Below, piece after piece: positions 28,101 to 36,937 of a stretch of DNA of 64,000 bases. The notes below the pieces were generated by a model that saw only the letters and a list, made by a program, of their open reading frames with translations, did not search any database and was not told the origin of the DNA. Each line of letters begins with the position of its first letter. Positions within the stretch are counted from its first letter, which is position 1. Source of the stretch: Legionella fallonii LLAP-10 (GTDB lineage: Bacteria > Pseudomonadota > Gammaproteobacteria > Legionellales > Legionellaceae); NCBI RefSeq assembly GCF_000953135.1, contig NZ_LN614827.1:1827001-1891000 (forward strand), written 5' to 3'. A program made the translations under genes and the position numbers.

Positions 28101-30960
28101 AAAGATTGAACTTGTATCCTTGCATCCAGTCACTACTTTAGTTAAAAAAGCTGATGGTACTTATCAATACCAATCCATTATCCAATCCTCAGTAGTTAGC
28201 ACTAATCCCTTTGAGATTACCGAGACAGGAACAAACTATCAGCTGCCTACACAACAAATTGGCGATTACTCATTAAAAGTTCTGGATAAAGATAATACGG
28301 TTCTGAGTCAATTAAAATTTAGTATTGTTGGAGCAAGTCAGCAACCTTTAGCTAAAAATGCTGAGCTGGCTATTAAGCTTAATAAAGCTGAATATAAAGC
28401 AAATGAGAGCATAGAGATCCAAATCACCGCTCCTTATACTGGTTCTGGCTTAATTACCATTGAGAGAGATAAAGTCTATGCAACTCAATGGTTTAAAACC
28501 GCAACGACTAACTCAGTACAAACCATCCTTATACCAGCCGATTTCCAAGGCAATGGATATGTTAACGTAGCATTTATACGAGACTGGGAGTCACCTGAGT
28601 TATTTATTAGTCCTCTAAGTTACAGTGTAATGCCTTTCACGGTGAATCATGATAGTCATGATATTAAAATAGAATTAAAAACCCCAAAGGTGGCTCGTCC
28701 TGGAGAGCCGTTTACCATTGATTATAAAACAGATAAACCAGGGAAGATTATTGTCTTCGCTGTTGATGAAGGCATATTACAAGTAGCACGTTATACCACA
28801 CCCGATCCTCTCGCATTCTTTTTTCAAAAACATGCTCTGGAAGTTTTAACTCAACAAACTGTGGATCAAATTTTACCTAAATTTATCCAAGATAGAGAGT
28901 TATCGGCTGCTGGCGGTGATGGTGGTGAAGAAGATATGGCCAGTCGTCTGAACCCATTCAAAAGAAAAACGGATTTACCTGTAGTCTATTGGTCTGGAAT
29001 CATTGATACAGATAACACAAGCCGACAATTAGTTTATCAAGTTCCTGATTATTTTAATGGAAGTATTAAGGTGATGGCTGTAGCCGTAGCTACTGACTCA
29101 GTGGGATCTAAAGATACTGCTGCAGAAATTCGTGGCAATTTTATTATCAATCCTAACGTTCCTACTTTTGTTGCCCCAGGGGATGAGTTTGAAATATCAG
29201 CAAGCGTGGCCAATAACATTAAAGACTCTGGAGAACATACCTCTGTTACGGTCGATCTGACCACATCCCCAGAAATTGAACTTATAGGTAGCGAAACTCA
29301 AACTTTAGAAATTAAAGAAGGGCGCGAACAAACAGTACATTTTAAATTACGAGCAAAATCGTTATTAGGTGCTGCCAAGGTAACATTTACAGCCAAAGCA
29401 GGTGATAAATCCAGTAAAATGGATGCCACTCTGAGCGTTCGACCTGCAATGCCATTTATCACTAATGTGACCAGTGGCCAAACTCAAGAGGCTAAAAAAT
29501 CATTGGATATTATACAAACCTTTTATCCTCAATATAGGAATGTAGATGCAACCCTATCTACTAGTCCTTTAATTTTGGTCTTTGGTTTACAACGTTATTT
29601 GGATAATTATCCCTATGGATGTACAGAACAATTAACCAGTAAGGCATTGCCTTTATTGGCAATGAATAGCCAACCTTGGTTTACCAAAGACAGCGGTCAA
29701 ATCAATGAGAAAGTAAATGCCACAATTCAAATGCTTAGCCAAAGGCAAATGTCTAATGGCGGCTTTAGTTATTGGCCAGGCGCGGGGCAAAATGATGGCA
29801 ATTCCTTTGCCTCAGTTTATGCAATGCACTTTTTAACAGAAGCAAGAGCGCAAGGATTTAATGTTCCTAGTGACTTATTCTCTAATGGCCTTACTTATTT
29901 GAAAAATCTTGCTAGCCAAAATGCGTCTGATTTGGATGAGGCAAGGATTCAGGCTTATGCAATTTATATTTTGACTCGAAATGAAATAGTAACAACGAAC
30001 TATCTTGCTAATTTACAACTGTATCTACAAAAAGATACCTCTAAAGCTTGGCAAAAAGATATTACCTCGGTCTATATCGCGGGTTCCTATCAATTGCTAA
30101 AAAGTTCTGATGATGCCAATCAATTAATTGGCTATTATCAGCCACAAAATAAACAAGCCTATGATACTGATTTTTACGACAGTAATATTGCTAATGCTCA
30201 ATATCTTTATATTGTCGCCAAACATTTCCCTAATTTATTAGCTCAGGTTGGTGATAAGGTATTGATGCAATTAGTGCACGCCATTAATAATAATGAGATT
30301 AATACCATCTTGTCCGGCTATACGAGTTTGGCATTAAGTTCTTATCAGCAAAATGATACGACAGGAACTCACTCTCCTCTATCGATTACTGAATTACTGA
30401 ATAATAATCAGGAGAAAAATATTCCTTCTGATAATGTAAATTATCAAAAGATTAGTGTAACTCCCGATGTCAAACAGATCAGCTTGAATAATCCGGAGAA
30501 ACAAAGCTTCTTTTATCAGTTGATTCAAGCTGGTTTCAATAAAACAGTTCCCACAACACCATTAAAACAAGGCATGGAGATTTATAGAGAATATAGAGAT
30601 GCCAAAGGTAATGCAATTCATGCAACTAATTTAGGCAGTGAAATCGAAGTGCATATTCAAATACGTGCCTTAGATAATAGTTATCTCACTAATATCGCAA
30701 TTGAGGATTTATTACCCGGAGGTTTCGAGGTGGTTCTTGACTCAGTGAAAGCAGATACTATGGATTTCGCTGATGCTCGGGAAGATAGAGTCAATTATTT
30801 TGGCAGTATTGATTCCACCACTAAAGAAATTGTTTATAAAATCAAAGCAACAAATACAGGAAAATATATAGTTCCTCCTGCTTATGCTGAGGCAATGTAT
30901 GATCCTACAACTAAAGCGATAGGTGCTGCTGCAGAAATAATTGTAACAAACGCGCCTTAG
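25189..30960 (+). CDS. yfhM: Bacterial alpha-2-macroglobulin (YfhM/ECAM-like)
   Basis: This 1923-aa protein has macroglobulin-type domains, a long bait-like middle, a C-terminal thioester and receptor-like domains. The thioester motif GCTEQ is intact (Cys1478). RGIYRPGDT near residue 705 and the VFAVDEGILQ block are family hallmarks. The protein traps proteases in the periplasm and is thought to act with PBP1C to guard damaged envelope. E. coli YfhM is a lipoprotein, but this one has a single transmembrane helix at ~46-67 after a 45-residue cytoplasmic lead and no lipobox. GGGAT lies before the ATG. It is divergent from pbpC. Confidence 0.95.
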   Translation: MNKNPLASVLNVLCSAFSAVFGKLNWNSPPWMTHLHHKAKNSPKLFWGTTSLIFVFFLATVYGVYWYKHRPQPEYITASIIVPELSPLTINDQPIVPNNLVIDFGIKKNGFINQAVAPINLIGKPVTEGVEISPNIAGQWSWNNDSELVFVPSEDWQAGQKYTIHFAPNFFTPNANLKNYDFSFFTNPFKAKVTEFKFYQDPINSEVRQAVATIQFDYPVNTDSLEKNTSLMFQAIKNGKMDLNAEPVKFSYTYDHHNRIAYLHSENIKIKDVARYLVLNLNKNISSSTDSAKLKKEAQVNLLIPDASNFMKVLSSSASIVRNDKDRPEQVLTVETSLGVNEKDFNKSVHAYLLPQDYPATAAEAAKSNYQWQNPGEVTSKVLSLATPLNKEAIPTEQNYATLHSFKFAAQTPRYIYIKVDKGMQGFGGFNLNNDYAAIIAVPEFPKEISFLHKGSLLALSGEKKLSVLVRGVPAVKFDFARVLPTNVNQLVTQTQGDFNNPYFINPTFNQQNISQIFSDIQQFDNSDLTKQQYTALDLSRYLSVDANTAGPQGLFLLQATGWDVANKVTLDVKASRLILITDLGMLVKDNNDGTHDVFVESITQGTPVANATVTVLGKNGLPILSRVTDAQGRANFPTLKDFVEDREPSVYLAGLNNDVSFIPFNNYNRQLNFTKFDIGGIYTNNQELQSLSAYLFSDRGIYRPGDTMHIGMIVKQAYAQPQPAGLPLQATIIDPRGTTVKDQKITLNDTGYMELDFTTNGTSPTGQYMVNLFLVKDNHPQNLLGTTSIRVSEFQPDRMRVTSNLFPKPSEGWTSPSGLKAQVNLWNLYGAPAANRKISAKIMLTPQQIKFANYPDYIFVDPLLDPKKPPKVFTEPLTDIRTNDKGEAEFDLHLERFEKATYQLTFFAEGFEADGGRSVTTQSKALISPLPYFIGYKPDGDLSFIKQHSARTINYLAINPQLSKEEVKGLKIELVSLHPVTTLVKKADGTYQYQSIIQSSVVSTNPFEITETGTNYQLPTQQIGDYSLKVLDKDNTVLSQLKFSIVGASQQPLAKNAELAIKLNKAEYKANESIEIQITAPYTGSGLITIERDKVYATQWFKTATTNSVQTILIPADFQGNGYVNVAFIRDWESPELFISPLSYSVMPFTVNHDSHDIKIELKTPKVARPGEPFTIDYKTDKPGKIIVFAVDEGILQVARYTTPDPLAFFFQKHALEVLTQQTVDQILPKFIQDRELSAAGGDGGEEDMASRLNPFKRKTDLPVVYWSGIIDTDNTSRQLVYQVPDYFNGSIKVMAVAVATDSVGSKDTAAEIRGNFIINPNVPTFVAPGDEFEISASVANNIKDSGEHTSVTVDLTTSPEIELIGSETQTLEIKEGREQTVHFKLRAKSLLGAAKVTFTAKAGDKSSKMDATLSVRPAMPFITNVTSGQTQEAKKSLDIIQTFYPQYRNVDATLSTSPLILVFGLQRYLDNYPYGCTEQLTSKALPLLAMNSQPWFTKDSGQINEKVNATIQMLSQRQMSNGGFSYWPGAGQNDGNSFASVYAMHFLTEARAQGFNVPSDLFSNGLTYLKNLASQNASDLDEARIQAYAIYILTRNEIVTTNYLANLQLYLQKDTSKAWQKDITSVYIAGSYQLLKSSDDANQLIGYYQPQNKQAYDTDFYDSNIANAQYLYIVAKHFPNLLAQVGDKVLMQLVHAINNNEINTILSGYTSLALSSYQQNDTTGTHSPLSITELLNNNQEKNIPSDNVNYQKISVTPDVKQISLNNPEKQSFFYQLIQAGFNKTVPTTPLKQGMEIYREYRDAKGNAIHATNLGSEIEVHIQIRALDNSYLTNIAIEDLLPGGFEVVLDSVKADTMDFADAREDRVNYFGSIDSTTKEIVYKIKATNTGKYIVPPAYAEAMYDPTTKAIGAAAEIIVTNAP

Positions 30961-30969
30961 TAGGCCTGC

Positions 30970-31020
30970 TAACGGAGTTATATCGGGAGGGAATATGCAG
31001 TACTCCGATTAACTCCGTTA
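30970..31020 (+). terminator. Long hairpin after yfhM
   Basis: An 11-bp perfect arm pair, TAACGGAGTTA / TAACTCCGTTA, encloses a second imperfect stem (ATCGGGAG / CTCCGAT). It starts ten bases after the yfhM stop codon. No T-run follows, so it may act as an mRNA 3' stabiliser as much as a terminator. Confidence 0.6.
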
Positions 31021-31099
31021 TTGCGTTGATTCTTGTCAGCAATATAGTTGGACCGTTGTAACCCTAGTCGTCATGTTAAAAACAAAATATCGTTCTAGT

Positions 31100-31242
31100 C
31101 CCCCTCCCTAACCCTCTCCCGCGATTTGCTATCTATTTCCAATCAAAATTCCTCGCACGGGCGAGAGGATTTTTCGTGCTATCTGAATATCATTCGGTCT
31201 CTTATCTCCTCTCCATTGATGGAGATAGTTAGGGGAGGAGGA
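31100..31242. repeat. MITE-like repeat, second copy
   Basis: This is the same element as at 36587: the left arm CCCCTCCCTAACCCTCTCCC, the internal GGGCGAGAGGATTTTTCGTGC segment, and a degenerate right arm ending GGAGATAGTTAGGGGAGGAGG. It is ~143 bases long, with no coding capacity. It lies between yfhM and the convergent protein-glutaminase-like gene. Confidence 0.75.
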
Positions 31243-31250
31243 GTTTACCT

Positions 31251-32036
31251 TTAAAGCCAAGGAGGATTTTCTCCTAAGACAAGAACCGGATCAAAGCCTA
31301 ACTCCCCCATTCTCTCCCATTCATATTGCAAATAAACAAGCTGATCGGACTGAGCCGACTTATCACTGTCTGTGGTCGCCTTTAAACAGTCATCAAAAGG
31401 TCCATAAGTATAAACATTACATACCACCCCCTCTAAATCAGGATCTTTCCCCATCATATGAAACCAATCATCAACCAGAAGAGGCTCATGGCTATCTAAT
31501 GCAGGATCAAGAACATAATAGGAATCCATATAGCGCACAATTTCCGCAACGTGATACCACCAGTAGACTGCCCCCTCAGAGGAGTATGGTGTTTGTACAG
31601 CTAAGTTGCCAAAAGTAAAAATTTTTGCAGGACGAATTAATTGATTCTCATTTAATTTCATTCCGGCAAGTGCAGCTCGAGCAAAACATCCATCATCCGG
31701 AAAAAGCCAACTAATACGGCGAGAAAAATCTGGATTATCCTCCAAATACAGAAAACGACTGTCACGAATTAAATAGAACATACGCAATAATTCCTCGTGA
31801 GTTGAAACTTCTGGTGCCGAGGAAAAATCTATTTGACTGATAGGCACTTTTGTTCTTTCCGGAGTATCTTTTAAATAAAACGTACGTTTTTTATTTTTTT
31901 CATTATGTTCCTTAATACGATTTAAAGCTTGTTGGAATGTTTCGTTCGGAAATCTCTTTTGAGAAATAACGGAATAAGAGGTACTACAGAACGCGAACAA
32001 ACCAATTAATATTAAATTAAAGACCAATTTCTTCAT
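31251..32036 (-). CDS. Secreted protein-glutamine deamidase-like protein
   Basis: This 261-aa protein has a signal peptide (residues ~1-22). Its catalytic region matches the protein-glutaminase family, with DDGCFARAALAGM (Cys117), the KIFTFGNL block, YWWYHVAEIV (His162) and YYVLDPAL (Asp177), giving a Cys-His-Asp triad in the expected order. Such enzymes convert protein-bound glutamine to glutamate and share the papain/transglutaminase fold. AAGGA lies six bases before the ATG. It is a single gene, divergent from purE. With a signal peptide, type II secretion or a periplasmic site is more likely than Dot/Icm export. The substrate is unknown. Confidence 0.8.
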   Translation of the reverse strand: MKKLVFNLILIGLFAFCSTSYSVISQKRFPNETFQQALNRIKEHNEKNKKRTFYLKDTPERTKVPISQIDFSSAPEVSTHEELLRMFYLIRDSRFLYLEDNPDFSRRISWLFPDDGCFARAALAGMKLNENQLIRPAKIFTFGNLAVQTPYSSEGAVYWWYHVAEIVRYMDSYYVLDPALDSHEPLLVDDWFHMMGKDPDLEGVVCNVYTYGPFDDCLKATTDSDKSAQSDQLVYLQYEWERMGELGFDPVLVLGENPPWL

Positions 32037-32196
32037 TATTTTTCCTTATCGTTTAGGAATGCCACTTTGCTGTTGAGACCGTAATCCACGAAAGAAAAAG
32101 TATAAATCATCTTGCTTAATAAAAGAACCAATACACTGCTTCGATTTATTAACATCATCATGTAGAATACCTAAAAAACTTTAAAGGATATTAAGC

Positions 32197-32691
32197 ATGT
32201 CTCATATTAAGGTAAGTATTCTCATGGGTTCCAAATCGGATTGGGTAATAATGGAGGAAACAGCTCGCATGCTCGATAAATTAAATATTCCTAATGAAGC
32301 ACGTGCGTTATCCGCCCACCGGACTCCAGATGCATTATTTGAATACATTAAATCAGCAGAAGAACGTGGTGCTGAAGTATTTATAGCTGCAGCAGGTGGC
32401 GCAGCGCACTTACCAGGTGTCGTGGCAGCAAAAACCAGTTTACCGGTGCTTGGTGTTCCTATGCCCTCATCAACATTTACGAATGGACTTGATGCCCTAC
32501 TTTCCATCGTGCAAATGCCAGCAGGAATTCCTGTTGGAACACTTGCAGTAGGTAAGGCAGGAGCAATTAATGCCGCGTTGCTCGCTGCTCGATTTTTAGG
32601 TAATAAGTATCCTGAATATAAAAAAGCAGTAATTCAGTATCTTGAGGAACAAGCAAAAACTGTCATTGATAATTCTGTATTAAAAAACTAG
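32197..32691 (+). CDS. purE: N5-carboxyaminoimidazole ribonucleotide mutase
   Basis: This 164-aa class I PurE has the MGSKSDWVIMEE nucleotide-site motif, ALSAHRTPD with the catalytic His, and GGAAHLPGVVAAKTSLPVLGVP. It rearranges N5-CAIR to CAIR, the step before PurC. PurK, its usual partner, is not adjacent: repeat-rich DNA follows. It stands alone on the plus strand beside the minus-strand pur genes. Confidence 0.95.
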   Translation: MSHIKVSILMGSKSDWVIMEETARMLDKLNIPNEARALSAHRTPDALFEYIKSAEERGAEVFIAAAGGAAHLPGVVAAKTSLPVLGVPMPSSTFTNGLDALLSIVQMPAGIPVGTLAVGKAGAINAALLAARFLGNKYPEYKKAVIQYLEEQAKTVIDNSVLKN

Positions 32692-33035
32692 AGCTTCTTT
32701 CGCGTAGGTTGGGCCTTAGGACAACATAGAGTCTCTTGCTTAATTCAATGCTCGCTGTGCGGGCAAAACATGCTCCTAGGTGTTGTTGGGCCGCTGCCTA
32801 TTTCGAATCCCCGCTGTCGATGCCGCGGGGATTTGACATTAAATAATCTACTAACTTAAAGTAGTTAGACACCTATCAGAACAATTAGTCGAAGACTTCT
32901 CCTTTCCGAAAACTGAAATGAATAGTTTAAAGCCCCGGTCAGCTCTCTTCGGATGCTCTTTGCAGGTTAGCCGAAACCACCACGATACTCTATCTAGAGA
33001 ACCAAGCTCATCTTTATCTATGGCAAGGGCAGTTG
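32692..33035. repeat. Repeat-rich intergenic DNA between purE and purN
   Basis: This stretch contains fragments of two dispersed families. One is a GTAGGTTGGGCC...GTTGGGCCGCTGCCTA type at 32706-32800. The other is a REP palindrome, CCCCGCTGTCGATGCCGCGGGG, just after 32805. I see no gene. A short plus-strand frame running into purN is a shadow. Confidence 0.5.
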
Positions 33036-33602
33036 CTATGTTAGAGATTGAATGGCTTCAACCAAAGCAAGCCCTTCTAACTCTTGTACACGTTGCTTTA
33101 AAGACTCAACCGTATCCCCAGAAAATACGGGGCACTTTTTTTGTAATAATATAGGTCCATCATCAACCTGCTCGGTTACATAATGAACGGTACAACCTGT
33201 TTCTTTAACTCCGGAATCAAGGACTGCTTGATGAACCTCAACATCCATTTTTCCGGCAAAGGCGGGCAATAAAGAAGGATGTATGTTAATAACTTTATCG
33301 TGCCATGCCGTAACAAACTCAGGTGATAGAATGCGCATATATCCAATTAAAACGACTAAATCGACATGATAATGCAACAAGCGTTCGCTAATTTGTTGAT
33401 CATACTCACTGCGACTTAAGCCAACTGGACTTAAAAACTCAGCATTTAAGCCATAGTCTACTGCTCGTTCCAAGATCATTGCCTGAGATTTATTACTGAT
33501 AACAACCTCAATGCTAGCTGACAAATGCCTCTTATTAATTCTATCAATAAGAGTGAGCATATTAGTTCCACGTGTTGAACCTAATATTCCTAAACGGATC
33601 AT
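33036..33602 (-). CDS. purN: Phosphoribosylglycinamide formyltransferase
   Basis: This 188-aa protein has the GART fold. It starts with MIRLGILGSTRGTN (phosphate binding) and has the catalytic Asn106 and His108 in INIHPSLLP, with an Asp near 147 in QVDDGPIL. It transfers a formyl group from 10-formyl-THF to GAR. The start overlaps the purD stop (ATGA), so the genes are translationally coupled, and it ends the purF-purD-purN unit. Confidence 0.95.
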   Translation of the reverse strand: MIRLGILGSTRGTNMLTLIDRINKRHLSASIEVVISNKSQAMILERAVDYGLNAEFLSPVGLSRSEYDQQISERLLHYHVDLVVLIGYMRILSPEFVTAWHDKVINIHPSLLPAFAGKMDVEVHQAVLDSGVKETGCTVHYVTEQVDDGPILLQKKCPVFSGDTVESLKQRVQELEGLALVEAIQSLT

Positions 33603-34915
33603 AATGCACGTAACCTTTTCATGAATTCAATACGCTTATTAATTAACTCAGAGGTACCAATATCTTCCCTATGAAACACTGGGCCTTGGATATGATTCAT
33701 TTCACACTCAGCTATTTCTTCGGCCAAACTGATAGTATCTGCCACGCCAACATAAGCGGCGGTGCGTGAACCCGTTGCATATAATTTACCTTCATCATTA
33801 TCCACTGCAGCAAGATAAAGATAAGATTTATTCTGCACTTGGTGAATGTCTATTTCGACATGGCGCAAAGGATGATCAGGATAGCCCTCTGGTACTGCAT
33901 ATTTACATACCGTTGCTTTTTGCGAAAACTTTGCTTGATCAGCCAGCAACGTTCCATTGGTTATAGAAACACATAAATCTACAAAATCAGACTCCAAGAT
34001 ACTTAATACATTAAGCGACTCAGGATCACCAAAGCGCGCATTAAATTCAATGACATAGACTCCTGTAGCCGTAGCAATAAATCCACCATAAAGTATGCCT
34101 TTATATTTTTCACGGGTTTCAGCCATTAATGCATTGATTACCGACTGATTGATATTCCACGCTTGCTCTATATCGGATACATCTAAGAAAGGTAGTCTAT
34201 GATTTGCTGCAGAATAACTACCCATTCCCCCTGTATTAGGTCCCTTATCATCAACATAAGCACGTTTATGATCTTGAATAACGGGCATAGGGACTAAAGT
34301 GATCCCGTCAGAGAAGCACATAAAAGAAAATTCCTGGCCAATTAATTTTTCCTCAATAACTAAAGATTGGCCTTGAGCAAAGATCTCTTTGCAATAATCT
34401 AGAGCGTCCTTATAGGAATGCAAATGATCACCAGCAACTTTAACCCCCTTTCCTGCCATTAAACCATTAGCTTTAACCACATAAGATTCTGAACCTAACT
34501 CATGCAGAAACTCAGCAATACCCTCCATATTGGAAAATGTTTTATATTTGGGTAAGCCGGGAATACGGTATTTTTGCATTAAGTTTCTAGCAAATCCCTT
34601 GCTTGCTTCTATTTGAGCTAGCTGTTTTTTGGGGCCGATAACGGCAATGCCACAGGCATCTAGAGCATCTGCCAAGCCATGCTCCAATGGAGCTTCTGGG
34701 CCAATTATCGCCATCACAACGTGCCATTGTTTAGCCTGCAAAACGACTTGATCAATGTCGGTAATGTCACCAACCCAATAGCCTTGGCTCAACTCTTCTA
34801 TACCAGGATTACGCGAAGTACCACAACAATAAAGATCGGGGGTATGTTTAGAAAGACTCAAGGATTTAGTTATGGCATGCTCTCGTGCCCCAGAACCCAC
34901 TATAAGAATATTCAT
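33599..34915 (-). CDS. purD: Phosphoribosylamine-glycine ligase
   Basis: This 438-aa ATP-grasp enzyme has MNILIVGSGAREHAI at the N-terminus, the GPEAPLEHGLAD block, the KANGLMAGKGV ATP-grasp loop and the GGMGSYSAA / EFNARFGDPE signatures. It joins glycine to phosphoribosylamine to make GAR. Its start overlaps the purF stop by one base (TAATG) and its stop overlaps the purN start. Confidence 0.95.
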   Translation of the reverse strand: MNILIVGSGAREHAITKSLSLSKHTPDLYCCGTSRNPGIEELSQGYWVGDITDIDQVVLQAKQWHVVMAIIGPEAPLEHGLADALDACGIAVIGPKKQLAQIEASKGFARNLMQKYRIPGLPKYKTFSNMEGIAEFLHELGSESYVVKANGLMAGKGVKVAGDHLHSYKDALDYCKEIFAQGQSLVIEEKLIGQEFSFMCFSDGITLVPMPVIQDHKRAYVDDKGPNTGGMGSYSAANHRLPFLDVSDIEQAWNINQSVINALMAETREKYKGILYGGFIATATGVYVIEFNARFGDPESLNVLSILESDFVDLCVSITNGTLLADQAKFSQKATVCKYAVPEGYPDHPLRHVEIDIHQVQNKSYLYLAAVDNDEGKLYATGSRTAAYVGVADTISLAEEIAECEMNHIQGPVFHREDIGTSELINKRIEFMKRLRAL

Positions 34916-36414
34916 TAAGACAGCTCCCCCAATTCTGTTTGCAACGCACTCTCACTCAATCTTTTTTTCTCTAAGGACTTTATTTTTTCCTCATTAATGT
35001 TCCCGCAAATATAACGACCATCCATGCATGCCATGCAGGGTTGTTGCATATGGTGTTTTCCGCGACGAGTTACTGCTTCAACCAAAGCCTCTGCAGTTTG
35101 ATACAATAGTTTATCAACGCCTAAAAATTGCCGAATCTCCTCTTCAGTTTTATAAGCAGCAATTAATTTCTTACGCGAAGGAATATCAATACCATAGAAG
35201 CACGGATTTTTAATTGGAGGGCAAGTGGAAACAAAATAAATCTCTTTTGCACCAAATTCACGTACCATTTTTACAATTTCACGTGATGTTGTTCCACGAA
35301 CGATGCTGTCATCAACAATTAATACCTTCTTTTTATTAATTTCAGTTTTTTGCGGTGTTAGCTTGTAACGTACCTGACGGGAACGCAATTCTTGATTGGG
35401 CATAATAAAGGTACGACCAATAAAAGGATTTTTGTATAGGCCTTCTGAATATCTTATGCCTAATTCATTGGCAAAAGCCAAGGCCGCTGTGTTGGCAGTT
35501 GACGGTGCAGGAATAACTACATCTGGAATTATGTCTGGATATTTTTCTTTCCAATTTAAGGCCAAATTTTGCCCCATACGCAATCGTGCCCTATACACAC
35601 TGACGTCATCAAGAGTTGCATCTGGTCTAGCAAAATAAACATATTCAAAAATACACGGAGTGAATTCTTTAGCACTAAGCACTTTCCTATGTAATTGGCC
35701 ATTTTGACTTACATAAGCAACCTCTCCTGCTTGTAAATCTCCTTTGGGTTCAAATCCTAAAGCATAAAAAGGGGTAGTTTCAGAAGCAAATATATAGTCT
35801 TTAGTGCCATCCTCTCGAACTCGTTCCCCCCAAACTAAAGGGCGAATACCATGAGGATCCCTAAAGGCAACTAAGCCTTTTCCAATCGCAAGACTGACAA
35901 CTGAATAAGAACCCTGCACTCGCTCAAATATAGTAGTAACACCCTGACACAATGATGCGAAAAACTGTTCTTCATCCTCATCAAGATAAGCGCCTTTTGC
36001 CAGATTATCGGCCAAAAGCAATAGCAAAGCCTCTGAATCCAGCGTTGAATTTAAATGTCTATGTTGTTTGTCACGAAGTTCATTAGCTAATTCCGTATAA
36101 TTAACTAAATTACCATTATGAGCTAAAGCAATGCCTATAGGGCTACCTACCCATAGGGGCTGAATGTCTGTTTCACTATATCCGCCCGCCGTAGGATATC
36201 GAGCATGGGCTATTCCCACATTACCATGAAGTTTAACAATATCATCAGAGGTAATCGACTCACGAACCAAACCTAAACCATGTTTCAGATAAAATCGGTC
36301 GTTCCCAGTCAAAATACCACAGGCATCCTGACCTCTATGCTGCAAATGAATCAAACTGTCATAAAGTTCAGTTGCAACAGGACCATGACTGTAAATTCCA
36401 ACAATACCACACAT
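34915..36414 (-). CDS. purF: Amidophosphoribosyltransferase
   Basis: This 499-aa protein has an N-terminal glutaminase with the nucleophile Cys2 (MCGIVGIYS), and a phosphoribosyltransferase domain with the PRPP loop VLIVDDSIVRGTTSREIV. It makes phosphoribosylamine from PRPP and glutamine, the committing step of purine synthesis. It heads the purF-purD-purN unit. About 520 bases with a MITE copy separate it from purC upstream, so it may have its own promoter there. Confidence 0.96.
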   Translation of the reverse strand: MCGIVGIYSHGPVATELYDSLIHLQHRGQDACGILTGNDRFYLKHGLGLVRESITSDDIVKLHGNVGIAHARYPTAGGYSETDIQPLWVGSPIGIALAHNGNLVNYTELANELRDKQHRHLNSTLDSEALLLLLADNLAKGAYLDEDEEQFFASLCQGVTTIFERVQGSYSVVSLAIGKGLVAFRDPHGIRPLVWGERVREDGTKDYIFASETTPFYALGFEPKGDLQAGEVAYVSQNGQLHRKVLSAKEFTPCIFEYVYFARPDATLDDVSVYRARLRMGQNLALNWKEKYPDIIPDVVIPAPSTANTAALAFANELGIRYSEGLYKNPFIGRTFIMPNQELRSRQVRYKLTPQKTEINKKKVLIVDDSIVRGTTSREIVKMVREFGAKEIYFVSTCPPIKNPCFYGIDIPSRKKLIAAYKTEEEIRQFLGVDKLLYQTAEALVEAVTRRGKHHMQQPCMACMDGRYICGNINEEKIKSLEKKRLSESALQTELGELS

Positions 36415-36586
36415 ACATCCTACCCCTGGAAAATTTTTTCAGATAAATAAGTCAGTGCTTTTTCTCTACGCAAGATACTTCAATCTTTTTTCTGAGAGCT
36501 TCCTTTATTACGATCTCATCGAATATTTTTCGTCTTTGAATCAAAAGTCATGTCCGTCAAGTTTAGAAATAAAGACCGTTTTAATA

Positions 36587-36727
36587 CCCTCTCCCTAACC
36601 CTCTCCCGCGATTTAGTATCTATTTCCAAACTAAACTCCTCGCGCGGGCGAGGGAACTTTTCGTGCCATTGGAATATTATTCCACCTTTTATTCCCTCTC
36701 CCTCGAGGGAGAGGGTTAGGGAGAGGG
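36587..36727. repeat. MITE-like repeat, best-preserved copy
   Basis: This 141-bp element has 21-bp perfect terminal inverted repeats at 36587-36607 and 36707-36727 (CCCTCTCCCTAACC... / ...GGTTAGGGAGAGGG). A further 22-bp palindrome at 36694-36715 has its centre at CTCGAG. It has no coding capacity. Relatives lie at 11532, 31100 and, in part, 56084. It is located between purC and purF. Confidence 0.85.
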
Positions 36728-36840
36728 GGAAATCTACCTCTTTTACTCCTTAGCCTGACACCTATGAGTCCAGATCCAATCGAGGATTTAGCTAATACTC
36801 TATCACAAGTCCCATTGTCCTTAACTCGCTTTCATTCAGT

Positions 36841-36868
36841 TGTAGATTGGGTCGCGGCCCAACCTACA
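36841..36868. repeat. Short palindrome, GTAGGTTGGGCC family
   Basis: TGTAGATTGGG-TCGCGG-CCCAACCTACA forms an 11-bp stem with one mismatch. Relatives lie at 32706-32800 and 56191. It could act as a terminator or stabiliser 3' of the purC transcript or 5' of purF. Confidence 0.55.
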
Positions 36869-36937
36869 TTTTAAAGAAACATTTTCTTAACCTGACTATG
36901 GAGCAAGGGCTCTACCTTCATTTCAACAAGACGGCTC

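Noticed and set aside
32918..33154. 78-codon frame at the purN end
   Set aside because: It runs antisense into purN and begins in repeat DNA.
36550..36753. 67-codon frame between purC and purF
   Set aside because: It lies wholly on the MITE-like repeat and shares its peptide with the frame in the copy at 11532.
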